Notes: generated by a model not told the origin, from the letters alone. A stretch of 64,000 nt of DNA from Pedobacter kyonggii (GCF_004310665.1 NZ_SIXF01000004.1:1-64000), one strand, 5' to 3'; shown: positions 35,767 through 44,471, counted from the stretch's first letter. Translations and numbers: made by a program.

Positions 35767-35927
35767 GTGTAGCGCTCGTTAACTGAAAGGCAGCACTTCT
35801 TTATCGCCTTGTCCACCTTAGATTTTATTTCTTTTATTTGTTTTTTAAGTAATTTTTTGACTTAAAATGATCTGCTGCGCTTATAGATTTCCAGCAATCC
35901 CGATGCCATTTGAAACAAAAAATAGAT

Positions 35928-36383
35928 ATGATGAAAACAATTATTTTAACTGCATGTATTGCGTTTGCAAGCCTAAGTTTAGTATCTGCAAAAGCAAAAA
36001 TCCCTATTTGTCTTCCCTGCGAATCCATCGAAACTGTGCAGGAATTACCTACAGATTCTGAAATTCAAAAATTGGCCGGACAAAAAGTAAACCTATCTTA
36101 TGCTAATAAAGAATATGGCATTTTTGGGATGTCTATTTGGAACACTAATGGAAGATTTGTATTGAGTGACATTTCAAATAATATGTATTTTGAAATTGAT
36201 CCCCAAGTAGCTAAAATATTAAAAGAGAAACATGATTTTGATGCGAAAACTGCAGAAAATCCTTTATCTTTTTGGAAAAAAGCAGGAGGAAAACTTGTTT
36301 TCTTAGTTATAATAGCATTACTAATTTGGGCAAGTATTCCTTCAAAAAACAAAACTAAAGACGTAGAACCAACTAATATTTAA
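35928..36383 (+). CDS. Exported, membrane-anchored protein of unknown function
   Basis: A 151-residue protein with a signal peptide (MKTIILTACIAFASLSLVSA) and a C-terminal membrane helix (KLVFLVIIALLIWASIP) followed by a short charged tail. The segment between has a CLPCES pair of cysteines. The frame reaches 35910, but the ATGATG at 35928 fits the signal peptide better. It is first of three closely spaced genes (gaps of 14 and 4 bases) ending with a DUF1266 protein, so the three probably act together. Confidence 0.6.
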   Translation: MMKTIILTACIAFASLSLVSAKAKIPICLPCESIETVQELPTDSEIQKLAGQKVNLSYANKEYGIFGMSIWNTNGRFVLSDISNNMYFEIDPQVAKILKEKHDFDAKTAENPLSFWKKAGGKLVFLVIIALLIWASIPSKNKTKDVEPTNI

Positions 36384-36397
36384 AATAAGCATCTTTT

Positions 36398-37096
36398 ATG
36401 AATCCAATATTCTTAATTCCTGCAGTATTAGTAATTGCCGGTGTGTGTTTTATGATCTACATGAACAAAAAACACCAATCAGCAAAATCAGAAATAGACT
36501 TAGATTTTGAAAGAAATAAATATGATGTTTACAAACAAGAGCTTTTAGCACAAGATTTCCCGCAAATAAAGCAATGGATGAAAGGAAAATCAATAGATGC
36601 CTATACCTCTGCATCTGTACCTCAATCTACAACAAATAAAGTTCAGGGTGTTATAAGTGACGGCATAAAAAACGTAGCACTCTCTGCAATTGGTGTAAAA
36701 CTTAGACGTATAGAAACCGAATGCTTTTGGGTGTTAAGCGGCAGTGATTTACATTTTTTTAGCACCAATACTGTTGGCGAATTAGATGAACATATAGTTT
36801 TTGACAATTTCAGAATTGAAGAAGCAACGCTTCGGTATGGAGGTATATTAAAATCACAGTTAGGTGTTTACTTAAAGTCTTCGGAAGAGTATTTACCAAA
36901 AACACATATTATCACATTTAACATCGATGGTGCTCCTTTGTCACTTGAAGTTCATGACAGACTAAATTATGTACCAGACCCAACGGATATTTTAAACATG
37001 AACAAACAGTTAATGACAAGAGTTAAATATCAAATAGTGGGTGAAAAATTTGTGAAAATATTGCAAGACAAGTTCCCAAACCTCCAGGTAGCATAA
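36398..37096 (+). CDS. Membrane-anchored protein of unknown function
   Basis: A 232-residue protein with one N-terminal membrane helix (FLIPAVLVIAGVCFMIYM) and a cytoplasmic-type body of mixed alpha/beta character (IETECFWVLSGSDLHFFSTN, HIITFNIDGAPLSLEVHD). The body reads like a PH-domain-like or bacterial DUF fold, but I cannot name it. It lies between the exported protein and the DUF1266 protein in a tight cluster. Confidence 0.55.
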   Translation: MNPIFLIPAVLVIAGVCFMIYMNKKHQSAKSEIDLDFERNKYDVYKQELLAQDFPQIKQWMKGKSIDAYTSASVPQSTTNKVQGVISDGIKNVALSAIGVKLRRIETECFWVLSGSDLHFFSTNTVGELDEHIVFDNFRIEEATLRYGGILKSQLGVYLKSSEEYLPKTHIITFNIDGAPLSLEVHDRLNYVPDPTDILNMNKQLMTRVKYQIVGEKFVKILQDKFPNLQVA

Positions 37097-37100
37097 TTGT

Positions 37101-37814
37101 GTGAGCATATTTTCGAAATTTATTAAGGCCTTTAAGAATCTAAGACTAAACGATAAAAATGTAGTAATTGGCCTGCAATTAGATCATCTACTAATTAGTT
37201 CAATGTATGCAGAACAACAATCTGCCTATCTTAACTCTTACGAAACGGGGCTTGATAAAGGCACATTGAAAACAATTCTAGAGGATTATTGGGAGATATT
37301 TGACAAAGATGATGCAATTGAAGTTCTTTCAGATCTGCAAAACAGAAATCAAGACGAGTATTTAGATATTGTGTATAATGCCTTTGAGAATAGGGAAAAT
37401 TATGTAGCTATTTTAAAATCTAATCTACCAGATGATGACGACGTTTTTAAACACTATGTGGGAATATATCGAAACTTAAGCAATGCTGTACCTGAGCTTG
37501 TAGAACAGAATGTATTCCAGGATTTCTCAGCTATTAAGAATATAAGAGATACTGCCTGGAATTATGGAAGAGGTGCATTTTTATCACGCTGTTGTTATGA
37601 AGAAGGCTATATTTCTGAAGTAGAACTGATTGAATATTTACAGAAATCACATACAGGGCTAAGAGACTATTGCAGAACCTGGAAAGAATACACAACCAGT
37701 TATATTTTCGGAAGAGCAATTTGGGGTGGTTCAAACAACGATGGAATGATACAGATTGCAGACGATCTGCTGAATAGTGAAAAAAGCCCATTGAAAAACA
37801 AAATCTATTTGTAA
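37101..37814 (+). CDS. DUF1266 domain protein
   Basis: A 237-residue soluble helical protein beginning at GTG, four bases after the previous stop. The second half matches DUF1266: DTAWNYGRGAFLSRCCYEEG, GYISEVELIEYLQKS and FGRAIWGGSN, with the Trp and Gly-Arg residues characteristic of the family. Its biochemical role is unknown. DUF1266 genes are often in accessory loci with membrane-anchored partners, as here. A strong terminator follows. Confidence 0.7.
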   Translation: MSIFSKFIKAFKNLRLNDKNVVIGLQLDHLLISSMYAEQQSAYLNSYETGLDKGTLKTILEDYWEIFDKDDAIEVLSDLQNRNQDEYLDIVYNAFENRENYVAILKSNLPDDDDVFKHYVGIYRNLSNAVPELVEQNVFQDFSAIKNIRDTAWNYGRGAFLSRCCYEEGYISEVELIEYLQKSHTGLRDYCRTWKEYTTSYIFGRAIWGGSNNDGMIQIADDLLNSEKSPLKNKIYL

Positions 37815-37818
37815 AAAA

Positions 37819-37864
37819 TGCCGGTCAGCCTCTACAATTTGGTAATAATAGAGGTTGACCGGCA
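37819..37864 (+). terminator. Strong hairpin after the DUF1266 gene
   Basis: A 16-bp stem (37819-37834, TGCCGGTCAGCCTCTA; 37849-37864) with one mismatch and a 14-nt loop, starting five bases after the stop codon. There is no clear T run, so it may stabilise the 3' end instead. Confidence 0.7.
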
Positions 37865-37991
37865 ATAGGTAGTATCATTAATCTGAATCAATCTCTTTTT
37901 CGTACTTCGATTCCCGGTTCAGAATTTATAGTTCCCAAACGATTACTCCTTCAACAGAAAAAAATCACATTAGATCGCAATTGGGTTAAAA

Positions 37992-38411
37992 ATGAAATTC
38001 AATATGAAATTTAGACTTTTAATTTTGTGCTTAGTGATCCTTGGCTGTGAAACAAAAAGAATGGAAACAGTAGATAAAAAGTTTTCTATTGGCAACATAA
38101 ATAATTACAAAGAAAATGACACTGCATTTATAAGTTTGAAACGGAATATGGAAACCGATGAAATGGAATGCGGGGAAAATAATTGTTTGATAAATATTGA
38201 ATTTACAGAAAACATCCCCAAAATAAGTATTGACCAAAGTTTGGGGATTTATATTTCTAAAACGGGAGATTTAAATGACGATAAAGCAAATGAAATAATA
38301 ATTTTTTCTCGAACCAATGAAGGTTCCTGGAATAATATTTCAGTCTGGTCGTTTAAAGGCAGAAAGTGGAATGAAATGGCAAAAACTAGAGCATTATATC
38401 AGAAAATCTAG
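37992..38411 (+). CDS. Small predicted lipoprotein
   Basis: A 139-residue protein with a lipoprotein signal (MKFRLLILCLVILGCET; lipobox ILGC). The mature part is polar with a Cys pair (MECGENNC) and a C-terminal half (KTGDLNDDKANEIIIFSRTN, WNNISVWSFKGRKW) resembling an FG-GAP/VCBS-like single blade. No family is assigned. It is convergent with the NTF2-like gene. Confidence 0.55.
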   Translation: MKFNMKFRLLILCLVILGCETKRMETVDKKFSIGNINNYKENDTAFISLKRNMETDEMECGENNCLINIEFTENIPKISIDQSLGIYISKTGDLNDDKANEIIIFSRTNEGSWNNISVWSFKGRKWNEMAKTRALYQKI

Positions 38412-38429
38412 ATTTTGAAAATAGGATAA

Positions 38430-38762
38430 CTAAAGAAGACGGCCGGTAATCTTAAGCGATTGAATTAAACCCTCCTGAAGAACGAGGTTAAAGTTAAGAA
38501 TGGCCGGGCTACCTGGAAATGTTCCCGAAATTTCAGCAGTAAATACCGGACCCTTTTCACTTTCCCTATAACTAATCGGTTTTAAAGTAGTTTGATACTG
38601 TTGGTTCGAATTTTCAATCCATTTTTGAATTGCTGCCCTTCCAATATGGTTCTTTCCCTCGTCGAATACTTCGGCATTTTCTGAAAAAAGTGAGGAATAA
38701 GCTACAGCATCATGGTTGTTTTGCGCTTCAATTAGGTCTGTTATAAATTTTGGTAAGTTCAT
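38430..38762 (-). CDS. NTF2-like (SnoaL) family protein
   Basis: A 110-residue cone-shaped alpha+beta-barrel protein: FITDLIEAQNNHDAVAYSSL, FSENAEVFDEGKNHIGRAAI and a C-terminal sheet. NTF2-like proteins bind small hydrophobic ligands or act as isomerases. It is divergent from the HxlR regulator, and its upstream region shares a 77-bp block with the SDR gene, so both are probably controlled by that regulator. Confidence 0.85.
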   Translation of the reverse strand: MNLPKFITDLIEAQNNHDAVAYSSLFSENAEVFDEGKNHIGRAAIQKWIENSNQQYQTTLKPISYRESEKGPVFTAEISGTFPGSPAILNFNLVLQEGLIQSLKITGRLL

Positions 38763-38789
38763 GATATTTATTTTTAGATTAACTTATTG

Positions 38790-38866
38790 TTGTACAAATT
38801 TCGGTGGTACTGGCGTGATGCACAAGTAAGGCATTACGATTCGAATAGGGAAAAATTTATCCGTAT
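38790..38866. promoter_or_regulatory. Putative HxlR operator block, copy 1
   Basis: A 77-base ungapped match to 40171-40247. The strongest shared part reads ACAAGTA-GG-ATTACGATTC and then AAAATTTATCC. Copy 1 lies between the NTF2-like gene and the HxlR gene; copy 2 lies upstream of the SDR gene. This is what a shared operator/promoter of one regulon would look like. Confidence 0.65.
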
Positions 38867-38900
38867 TGTTTCATTAATGGCCTACATGTATCTTTGTTAG

Positions 38901-39266
38901 ATGTATGAGAAAAAAACTTTTCCCAATCTGAACTGTGGCCTCGATTTAGTTGGAGAGGTGCTTTATGGCAAATGGAAAATGCGGTTGTTGTGGTTTATCA
39001 ACGAGGGTTACTTACGCCCGAGCGAGCTGCAACGTAAAATACCAGATGCAAGTCGTAGGGTAATCAATATTCAGCTAAAAGAGCTTGAGGACCATGAATT
39101 GGTTATCAGAACAATCTATCCTGTGATGCCACCAAAGGTAGAGTACTCGCTTACTGCGTTTGGCAAAACCTTGATCCCGGTGATCGCGGCTATTGGAAAT
39201 TGGGGAGATGAGTATCAGGACAGTTTGAAGCGTGTGATTCTGAAAGGATATCCGCAGTTGGCCTGA
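38901..39266 (+). CDS. HxlR-family transcriptional regulator
   Basis: A 121-residue winged-HTH regulator: GEVLYGKWKMRLLWFINEGY, RPSELQRKIPDASRRVINIQ and the wing VEYSLTAFGKTLIPVI. HxlR/YodB-type proteins often sense aldehydes, quinones or disulfide stress through the N-terminal Cys; here C12 lies in NLNCGLDLVGE, at the expected place. Its neighbours (NTF2-like protein divergent, SDR oxidoreductase convergent) look like its targets. Confidence 0.93.
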   Translation: MYEKKTFPNLNCGLDLVGEVLYGKWKMRLLWFINEGYLRPSELQRKIPDASRRVINIQLKELEDHELVIRTIYPVMPPKVEYSLTAFGKTLIPVIAAIGNWGDEYQDSLKRVILKGYPQLA

Positions 39267-39365
39267 TTTTTTCTGAGTGAGTATCAGCTAAATTATGCCC
39301 AGGTTGATTTCGGTCAGTATTTTAAACTCATTCCAAATGCAACCCAGGCTGGTATTGTTGTAATT

Positions 39366-40160
39366 TTAAACGGTGGGTATGGTACCTCCATCAATTACAA
39401 ATTCGGTTCCGGTAAGATAACTTGCCCTTGGCGAAACAAGAAACCCAACCATTTCTGCTACATCTTCTGGCATGGCAGGTCGGCCGTATGGAATGCCGCC
39501 AAGTGCATCCATTACACTTTGTGTGGCCTGTTCTATCGAAATTGCTTTGGTTTGCGATATGCGTTCCATCATTCGCTTTGAGCTATCTGTCATGATCCAG
39601 CCCGGAGAAACCGTTAAAACCCGAATTCCTTTTGGAGCAACTTCATTAGAAAGGCCTTTGCTGTAATTGATCAGTCCGGCCTTTGCCGCCGCATAGGGTA
39701 GTGTGCTTTCATATAATGGAAGTTTGCCTTGAATAGATGCGATATGGATAACCAAACCTGTTTTTTGTCTGATCATTTGCGGCAAAAATGCCCTGTCTAA
39801 TCTTACTGGCGCTAAAAGATTGGTTTGCAATGTTTCTTCCCAGTGTTCATCGGTTAAATTAGCAAAACCACCCGCTGGAGTTTCTGAACCACCAAGGCTA
39901 TTGATCAGGATGTCGAGCCTGTCAAATTTTGATAATACCTCCGTTACTACTTTTGCTGTTCCAGTAGGCTTGCTCAGGTCTGCCGAAATAAAATACAGCT
40001 TTTCATTGGGCTCTTCAGGCGGGTTTCTTGCAGTAATGATTACTTGTGCCCCGGCTGCCAGTAGCCTTTCGGCAATTGCTTTTCCGGTGCCTTTGGTTCC
40101 CCCTGTTACCATGGCAATCTTGCCAGATAGTTCGTTGTTGAAATTAAATTCCCTTTCCAT
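39366..40160 (-). CDS. Short-chain dehydrogenase/reductase (SDR)
   Basis: A classical SDR of 264 residues from the ATG at 40160 (the frame extends to 40178 but MEREFNFNNEL fits better). Cofactor loop MVTGGTKGTGKAIAE, LINSLGG (the NNAG-equivalent), catalytic Ser in HIASIQGK, YAAAKAGL (Y-x3-K) and the C-terminal LTGTEFVIDGG. The charge pattern after strand 2 (ITARN) favours NADP(H). The substrate is unknown. Together with the HxlR regulator it may form a carbonyl or quinone detoxification unit. Confidence 0.92.
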   Translation of the reverse strand: MEREFNFNNELSGKIAMVTGGTKGTGKAIAERLLAAGAQVIITARNPPEEPNEKLYFISADLSKPTGTAKVVTEVLSKFDRLDILINSLGGSETPAGGFANLTDEHWEETLQTNLLAPVRLDRAFLPQMIRQKTGLVIHIASIQGKLPLYESTLPYAAAKAGLINYSKGLSNEVAPKGIRVLTVSPGWIMTDSSKRMMERISQTKAISIEQATQSVMDALGGIPYGRPAMPEDVAEMVGFLVSPRASYLTGTEFVIDGGTIPTV

Positions 40161-40170
40161 TGTATATATT

Positions 40171-40247
40171 TTATACAAAATTCAGGTATACTATAGTTTC
40201 CTACAAGTACGGTATTACGATTCAGATAGCGTAAAATTTATCCCTAT
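40171..40247. promoter_or_regulatory. Putative HxlR operator block, copy 2
   Basis: Matches 38790-38866 without gaps: ACAAGTACGGTATTACGATT and TAAAATTTATCC are the best-kept parts. It begins 11 bases upstream of the preferred SDR start. Confidence 0.65.
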
Positions 40248-40390
40248 GCAATTGTTATTTCCGTAATTGCTTTAATTGAATATTTCCGAGATATTTGCTT
40301 TGGTATTATTAAGTATGCCACGTAGAATACGATAAAAATACAATCCTGCTTTAATAATGGGTTAGAATAAGCATGATAAATCTCCTTTAT

Positions 40391-40477
40391 GGGAAAAATG
40401 TACAAGATTGTTGTCCGTTTGTCCATTCCCTGGGGTTGGCGTTCTCCCCATCTTTGTATTGTCAATAAACAACAAAT
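40391..40477 (+). promoter_or_regulatory. 87-bp upstream block of the first alpha/beta hydrolase
   Basis: Identical at 82 of 87 positions to 41478-41564, upstream of the second hydrolase. It contains GGGAAAAATGTACAAGATTG, CCATTCCCTGGGG and CCCCATCTTTGTATTGTCAA. CATCTTTG is one mismatch from the TAnnTTTG -7 box, so the block should contain the promoter plus an activator site. Confidence 0.7.
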
Positions 40478-40502
40478 CATAAACATTTAAAAAACTATAA
40501 TC

Positions 40503-41324
40503 ATGAACAAATTAACAGTAAAAGACGGTACAGAAATTTATTTCAAAGATTTAGGAACAGGACAACCAATTTTCTTTCACCACGGATGGCCACTATCATC
40601 AGACGATTGGGATGCACAAATGATGTTTTTCCTGGAACAAGGATTTAGGGTTATTGCCCACGATAGAAGAGGTCATGGTAGATCTACTCAAACTTACCAG
40701 GGCAACGATATGGATACTTACGCAGCTGATGTTGCAGAACTGGTTGAGTTTCTGGATTTAAAAGATGTTATCCATATCGGACATTCGACAGGTGGTGGCG
40801 AAGCGATAAGATATGCTGCAAAATATGGTAAAGAACGTGTATCAAGGGTGGTGTTAATCAGTGCCATCACACCTTATATGATTCAGGATGAAAACAACCC
40901 TGAAGGTGTTCCTTTGGCTGTTTTCGATGATATTCGTCATAATACAAGATTTAATAGACAGCAGTTTTATCATGACATCACCTTCCCATTTTATGGTTAC
41001 AACCGTGAAGGTGCCGATATTAAAAAAGGAATTCAGGACAATTGGTGGAGACAGGGAATGATGGGTGGCATTAAAGCGCATTATGATTGTATCAAAGTAT
41101 TTTCAGAAACTGATTTTACCGAAGATTTGAAAAGTGTAGAATTTCCGGTGCTTGTTTTGCATGGCGATGACGACCAGATAGTGCCTTATGAAACCACAGC
41201 AGTTAAAGCTGCGCAGTTGCTTAAAAACGGAAAACTGATTGTATATCCTGGATTTTCTCACGGCATGCCAACTACAGAAGCTGCAACCATTAACAAGGAT
41301 ATACTTGAGTTTATCAAAGCGTAA
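40503..41324 (+). CDS. Alpha/beta hydrolase, non-heme haloperoxidase-like
   Basis: A 273-residue cytoplasmic alpha/beta-hydrolase of the non-heme chloroperoxidase/arylesterase group. Oxyanion region HHGWPLSSDDWDAQ, nucleophile elbow GHSTGGGEAIRYAA (Ser), Asp in VLHGDDDQIVP and catalytic His in GFSHGMP. It most probably hydrolyses esters; perhydrolase activity is possible in this family. It shares its upstream block with the next hydrolase gene and ends at a terminator. Confidence 0.9.
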   Translation: MNKLTVKDGTEIYFKDLGTGQPIFFHHGWPLSSDDWDAQMMFFLEQGFRVIAHDRRGHGRSTQTYQGNDMDTYAADVAELVEFLDLKDVIHIGHSTGGGEAIRYAAKYGKERVSRVVLISAITPYMIQDENNPEGVPLAVFDDIRHNTRFNRQQFYHDITFPFYGYNREGADIKKGIQDNWWRQGMMGGIKAHYDCIKVFSETDFTEDLKSVEFPVLVLHGDDDQIVPYETTAVKAAQLLKNGKLIVYPGFSHGMPTTEAATINKDILEFIKA

Positions 41325-41355
41325 TCAGATAAAAAGTGTATCAATCAAATCAGCT

Positions 41356-41395
41356 AAGAGGCGGTATCAATATTTTGATACTGCCTCTTTTTTTG
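41356..41395 (+). terminator. Rho-independent terminator
   Basis: A 15-bp stem with one G-T pair (AAGAGGCGGTATCAA, 41356-41370; TTGATACTGCCTCTT, 41375-41389), loop TATT, then a T run. Confidence 0.92.
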
Positions 41396-41477
41396 TTTTC
41401 AGCGTTTAGTGTTATGTCAAAAATTCAATTGCTTATCAACTGAAATAGGTATGATGCTTGAATTTAATTCTAATGTT

Positions 41478-41564
41478 GGGAAAAATGTACAAGATTGTTG
41501 TCTGTTTATCCATTCCCTGGGCCTGGCGTTCTCCCCATCTTTGTATTGTCAACAAACAACAAAT
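41478..41564 (+). promoter_or_regulatory. 87-bp upstream block of the second alpha/beta hydrolase
   Basis: Second copy of the block at 40391-40477 with five differences. It ends 32 bases before the start codon of the secreted hydrolase. An AraC-family regulator encoded just downstream is the obvious candidate to bind both. Confidence 0.7.
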
Positions 41565-41596
41565 ATTTCAAACATTAATTTTTAAAAAAAATAACA

Positions 41597-42505
41597 ATGA
41601 AAAATCTAATCTTAATCGCAAGTCTAATCATCACTTTATTAACAAGCCAATTCGCTTTTTCACAAAGCAAAAGAGTCCCAGCTTCAGCCGGAAGGGCGGA
41701 ATATATCGAAGTTGAGCCAGGTGTAAAACTTCACGTAACCGATCTTGGCGAAGGTCAACCAATTGTATTGATCCACGGATGGCCACTTAGCGATGAAATG
41801 TACCAATATCAATATCAGTATCTGGTAAGGAAAGGTTTCAGGGTAATCGGCATTACACTACGTGGTTTCGGTAAATCTGATAAACCTTATGGAAAGTACA
41901 ATTTCGATGTTTTTTCTGATGACATTTATGCCGTTCTCCATACCTTAAAAATAGAGAATGCTGTACTGGGTGGCTTTTCTATGGGTGGTGCCGTTACCAT
42001 TCATTATGTAAACAAGTATAAATCTGCACATGTGAGCAAACTTGCACTATTTGCTGCAGCTGCCCCATCATGGAAACAACGTGCAGATTACAATTACGGA
42101 ATATCTGAGGAAGGTGCTGCAGCACTGATCAAACAAACCATGACCAACAGAGAAGATCTGATAGGTGGATTAGGTGCGGCATTTGCGGCCAAAGGTACCA
42201 CACTTCAAAAAAATACAGAGAAATGGCTTGAAAATATCAACTTATCTGCAAGTCCGTATGTAGTTACCGAATCTATCAGTGCCCTTGGCGATCTTGATTT
42301 GCGTCCGGTGCTTAAGAACATAACCATCCCCGTAGCTATATTTCAAGGTGCAAAAGATCAACTGATTGATTTTGCCTTGGCTGAGCAATTGCATAAAGGC
42401 TTAAAAAACTCATACATTGTGAAATTCGAGAACAGCGGACACGCACTTTTTGTAGAAGAGATGGATAAATTCAACTCAGAGCTTGAGCAGTTTGCCCAAA
42501 AATAA
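41597..42505 (+). CDS. Exported alpha/beta hydrolase
   Basis: A 302-residue alpha/beta hydrolase of the same group as the upstream gene but with a signal peptide (LIASLIITLLTSQFAFSQ), so it acts in the periplasm or outside. Motifs: IHGWPLSDEMYQYQ, GGFSMGGAVTIHY (nucleophile Ser), GAKDQLIDF (Asp) and NSGHALFVEE (His). The pair of a cytoplasmic and an exported hydrolase under near-identical upstream sequences suggests a shared inducer. Confidence 0.9.
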   Translation: MKNLILIASLIITLLTSQFAFSQSKRVPASAGRAEYIEVEPGVKLHVTDLGEGQPIVLIHGWPLSDEMYQYQYQYLVRKGFRVIGITLRGFGKSDKPYGKYNFDVFSDDIYAVLHTLKIENAVLGGFSMGGAVTIHYVNKYKSAHVSKLALFAAAAPSWKQRADYNYGISEEGAAALIKQTMTNREDLIGGLGAAFAAKGTTLQKNTEKWLENINLSASPYVVTESISALGDLDLRPVLKNITIPVAIFQGAKDQLIDFALAEQLHKGLKNSYIVKFENSGHALFVEEMDKFNSELEQFAQK

Positions 42506-42519
42506 TTATAAGATAAAGA

Positions 42520-42554
42520 TTACTTGCGGGTTTAAATGCCCGCAAGTAATTTTT
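42520..42554 (+). terminator. Rho-independent terminator
   Basis: A perfect 11-bp stem (TTACTTGCGGG / CCCGCAAGTAA) with an 8-nt loop, followed by TTTTTG, 15 bases after the hydrolase stop. Confidence 0.93.
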
Positions 42555-42626
42555 GCTTTAACCAAATATTGAAATCGTCACCAATAATGGTAATTTTATT
42601 TTTTAATCCATTTTATTAACTCTTTC

Positions 42627-43499
42627 ATGAAACAAAGCATTTTTGATGTAAACCTTAAAACCATCGGCATGGTAAATGTTGATTTAGAAAGTGTTGAGGC
42701 CATCAATTCCGAAGCATACAAATCCTATATCAAGGTGCTTTATCTTAATGAAGGATTTGAAATAAAAGTAGACTTCAACGTTTATCACACTACCAGTCCA
42801 ACGTTGTTCTTTATCAGTCCAAATCAGGTACTCAGCATCGAAAAACTTGGTGAGCAATCAGGTCGCCTGGTGTTCTATAACCGCGATTTCTATTGTATAC
42901 AATTGCATGATGAAGAAGTTGCCTGCGATGGACTCCTGTTCAATAACATCAATAATATGCCAATGACGGTGATACCCCAGCAGGATGCAACATTTATTGA
43001 ATACCTGTTTTCCAGGATTGAGGATGAATTTGAACTGAAGGATGGATCGCTGGAAGAAATGATCAGGACTTACCTTAAACAGCTTTTGATCAAGTCTACC
43101 CGGTTATGGAAGGTGCAACACCTGGAAGGGGTGATGGCCACCAGACCGAACAATGACCTTGAGTTCTTTAGGAAGTTTACCCAATTGGTCGAAGCGAACT
43201 TTAAGGAAAAGCATAATGTTGCCGATTACGCTGATCTGCTGGTGATAGCCCCCAAAACCCTTACGCATAGGTTCAAGCGGCTTAAGCTTCCTCAGCCGAA
43301 CGAAATCATCAAAAATAGGATTATCCTGGAGGCAAAAAGATTGCTTATACATACAGACAGAACGGCAAAGGAGATTGCCTATTCCCTGGGGTATGACGAT
43401 CCTGCCTATTTCAGCAGATTGTTTTTTATCAAGACCGGAGAACCTCCATCTGGCTTCAGGTCTAAATACTTAAGTATACACGAATCAAAACAGATTTAA
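42627..43499 (+). CDS. AraC-family transcriptional regulator
   Basis: A 290-residue regulator with an N-terminal cupin-like sensor half (residues 1-170) and two C-terminal HTH motifs: KHNVADYADLLVIAPKTLTH and DRTAKEIAYSLGYDDPAYFS with GEPPSGFRS. It follows the two hydrolase genes and probably activates them through the duplicated 87-bp block; that link is inference from position and the shared sequence. Confidence 0.92.
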   Translation: MKQSIFDVNLKTIGMVNVDLESVEAINSEAYKSYIKVLYLNEGFEIKVDFNVYHTTSPTLFFISPNQVLSIEKLGEQSGRLVFYNRDFYCIQLHDEEVACDGLLFNNINNMPMTVIPQQDATFIEYLFSRIEDEFELKDGSLEEMIRTYLKQLLIKSTRLWKVQHLEGVMATRPNNDLEFFRKFTQLVEANFKEKHNVADYADLLVIAPKTLTHRFKRLKLPQPNEIIKNRIILEAKRLLIHTDRTAKEIAYSLGYDDPAYFSRLFFIKTGEPPSGFRSKYLSIHESKQI

Positions 43500-43590
43500 T
43501 CTTCAATGATCTTTTTATGTCATCGAGTAAAAATAGAGCACTTTTGTTAGGCGTTGAGGCAGCGCTAAAAGAAAAATCAAATAATTTAAC

Positions 43591-44340
43591 ATGAAAACTA
43601 AGCTTATTGTATTGATGTTCGCCCTTATTTTAACATCGGTGAAAACCTTTGCCGGTTGGTATAATACTTACAATTATACGGGTTTAATCGACAGGTATCC
43701 GGTTACTTTATCTTTTCAGATAAAAGAAGGCTATTTTGGTGAACCTGCCAAAAAACACTATAATGTTATTGGGGTATATAAATACGATAAACTTAATCAT
43801 CCTATCAGGCTTGAGGGCGTTTTTAACCAAAGTACCCAAGAGATTAAAATTTATGAAATTGGGACTAATGATAGGGTTTCGGCCACTTTTCATCTTCATT
43901 TTTCACCTCAGCAGCTCACGGGTAGCTGGAGCCGTGGTAAAAGTAAACTGAAGGTAAATCTCCGGCTTGTAAACAGACTCAGTGATCTCTCAGATGAGGC
44001 CTTCGATAATATCCAGATCCTTCAGTTTCCGTCTTTGCAGCATTACTATTTTATCGGTGTTTATGCTAAAAAGAGCAAATCTACCGAAGCACACATGCGC
44101 GAATTAAAGATCATCAATAAGGAAACTAATAAAATCTTTCAGACATTTAATTTTGAACATATCGAAACGCCCACAGGCAATGTTATGACCATCATTTACG
44201 ATAACATTACCACAGGGAAAGACAATAATTTTTTGATCTCCAATCAGATCGGCAGGGTTGGTGGATACCTTAACGTGAATTTTAATATAAAGAACAAACA
44301 GTTTGTTCTAAATCCGGAACCGGTTGCAGAAGGGTTGTAA
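43591..44340 (+). CDS. Secreted protein of unknown function
   Basis: A 249-residue protein with a signal peptide (IVLMFALILTSVKTFA) and a beta-rich mature part (YTGLIDRYPVTLSFQIKE, STQEIKIYEIGTNDRVSATF, WSRGKSKLKVNLRLV). No named domain is recognised. It stands between the AraC gene and a LuxR-type regulator with about 90 and 130 bases on either side. Confidence 0.6.
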   Translation: MKTKLIVLMFALILTSVKTFAGWYNTYNYTGLIDRYPVTLSFQIKEGYFGEPAKKHYNVIGVYKYDKLNHPIRLEGVFNQSTQEIKIYEIGTNDRVSATFHLHFSPQQLTGSWSRGKSKLKVNLRLVNRLSDLSDEAFDNIQILQFPSLQHYYFIGVYAKKSKSTEAHMRELKIINKETNKIFQTFNFEHIETPTGNVMTIIYDNITTGKDNNFLISNQIGRVGGYLNVNFNIKNKQFVLNPEPVAEGL

Positions 44341-44471
44341 AGGCTGAAAAATGTAATGCTTTTAATTCGCGCTTATTAGCATATTTCTGATATTTTAGTT
44401 GGCTGATATTAAATGACAAAGAATATTACTGCTAGCGTGGTTACTTAATGGTATTAGCCAATTGATTTAAA

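Noticed and set aside
37101-37814. DUF1266 cluster as a toxin-immunity pair
   Set aside because: No toxin motif, no polymorphic C-terminus and no export domain of a secreted toxin are visible; the idea rests on position alone.
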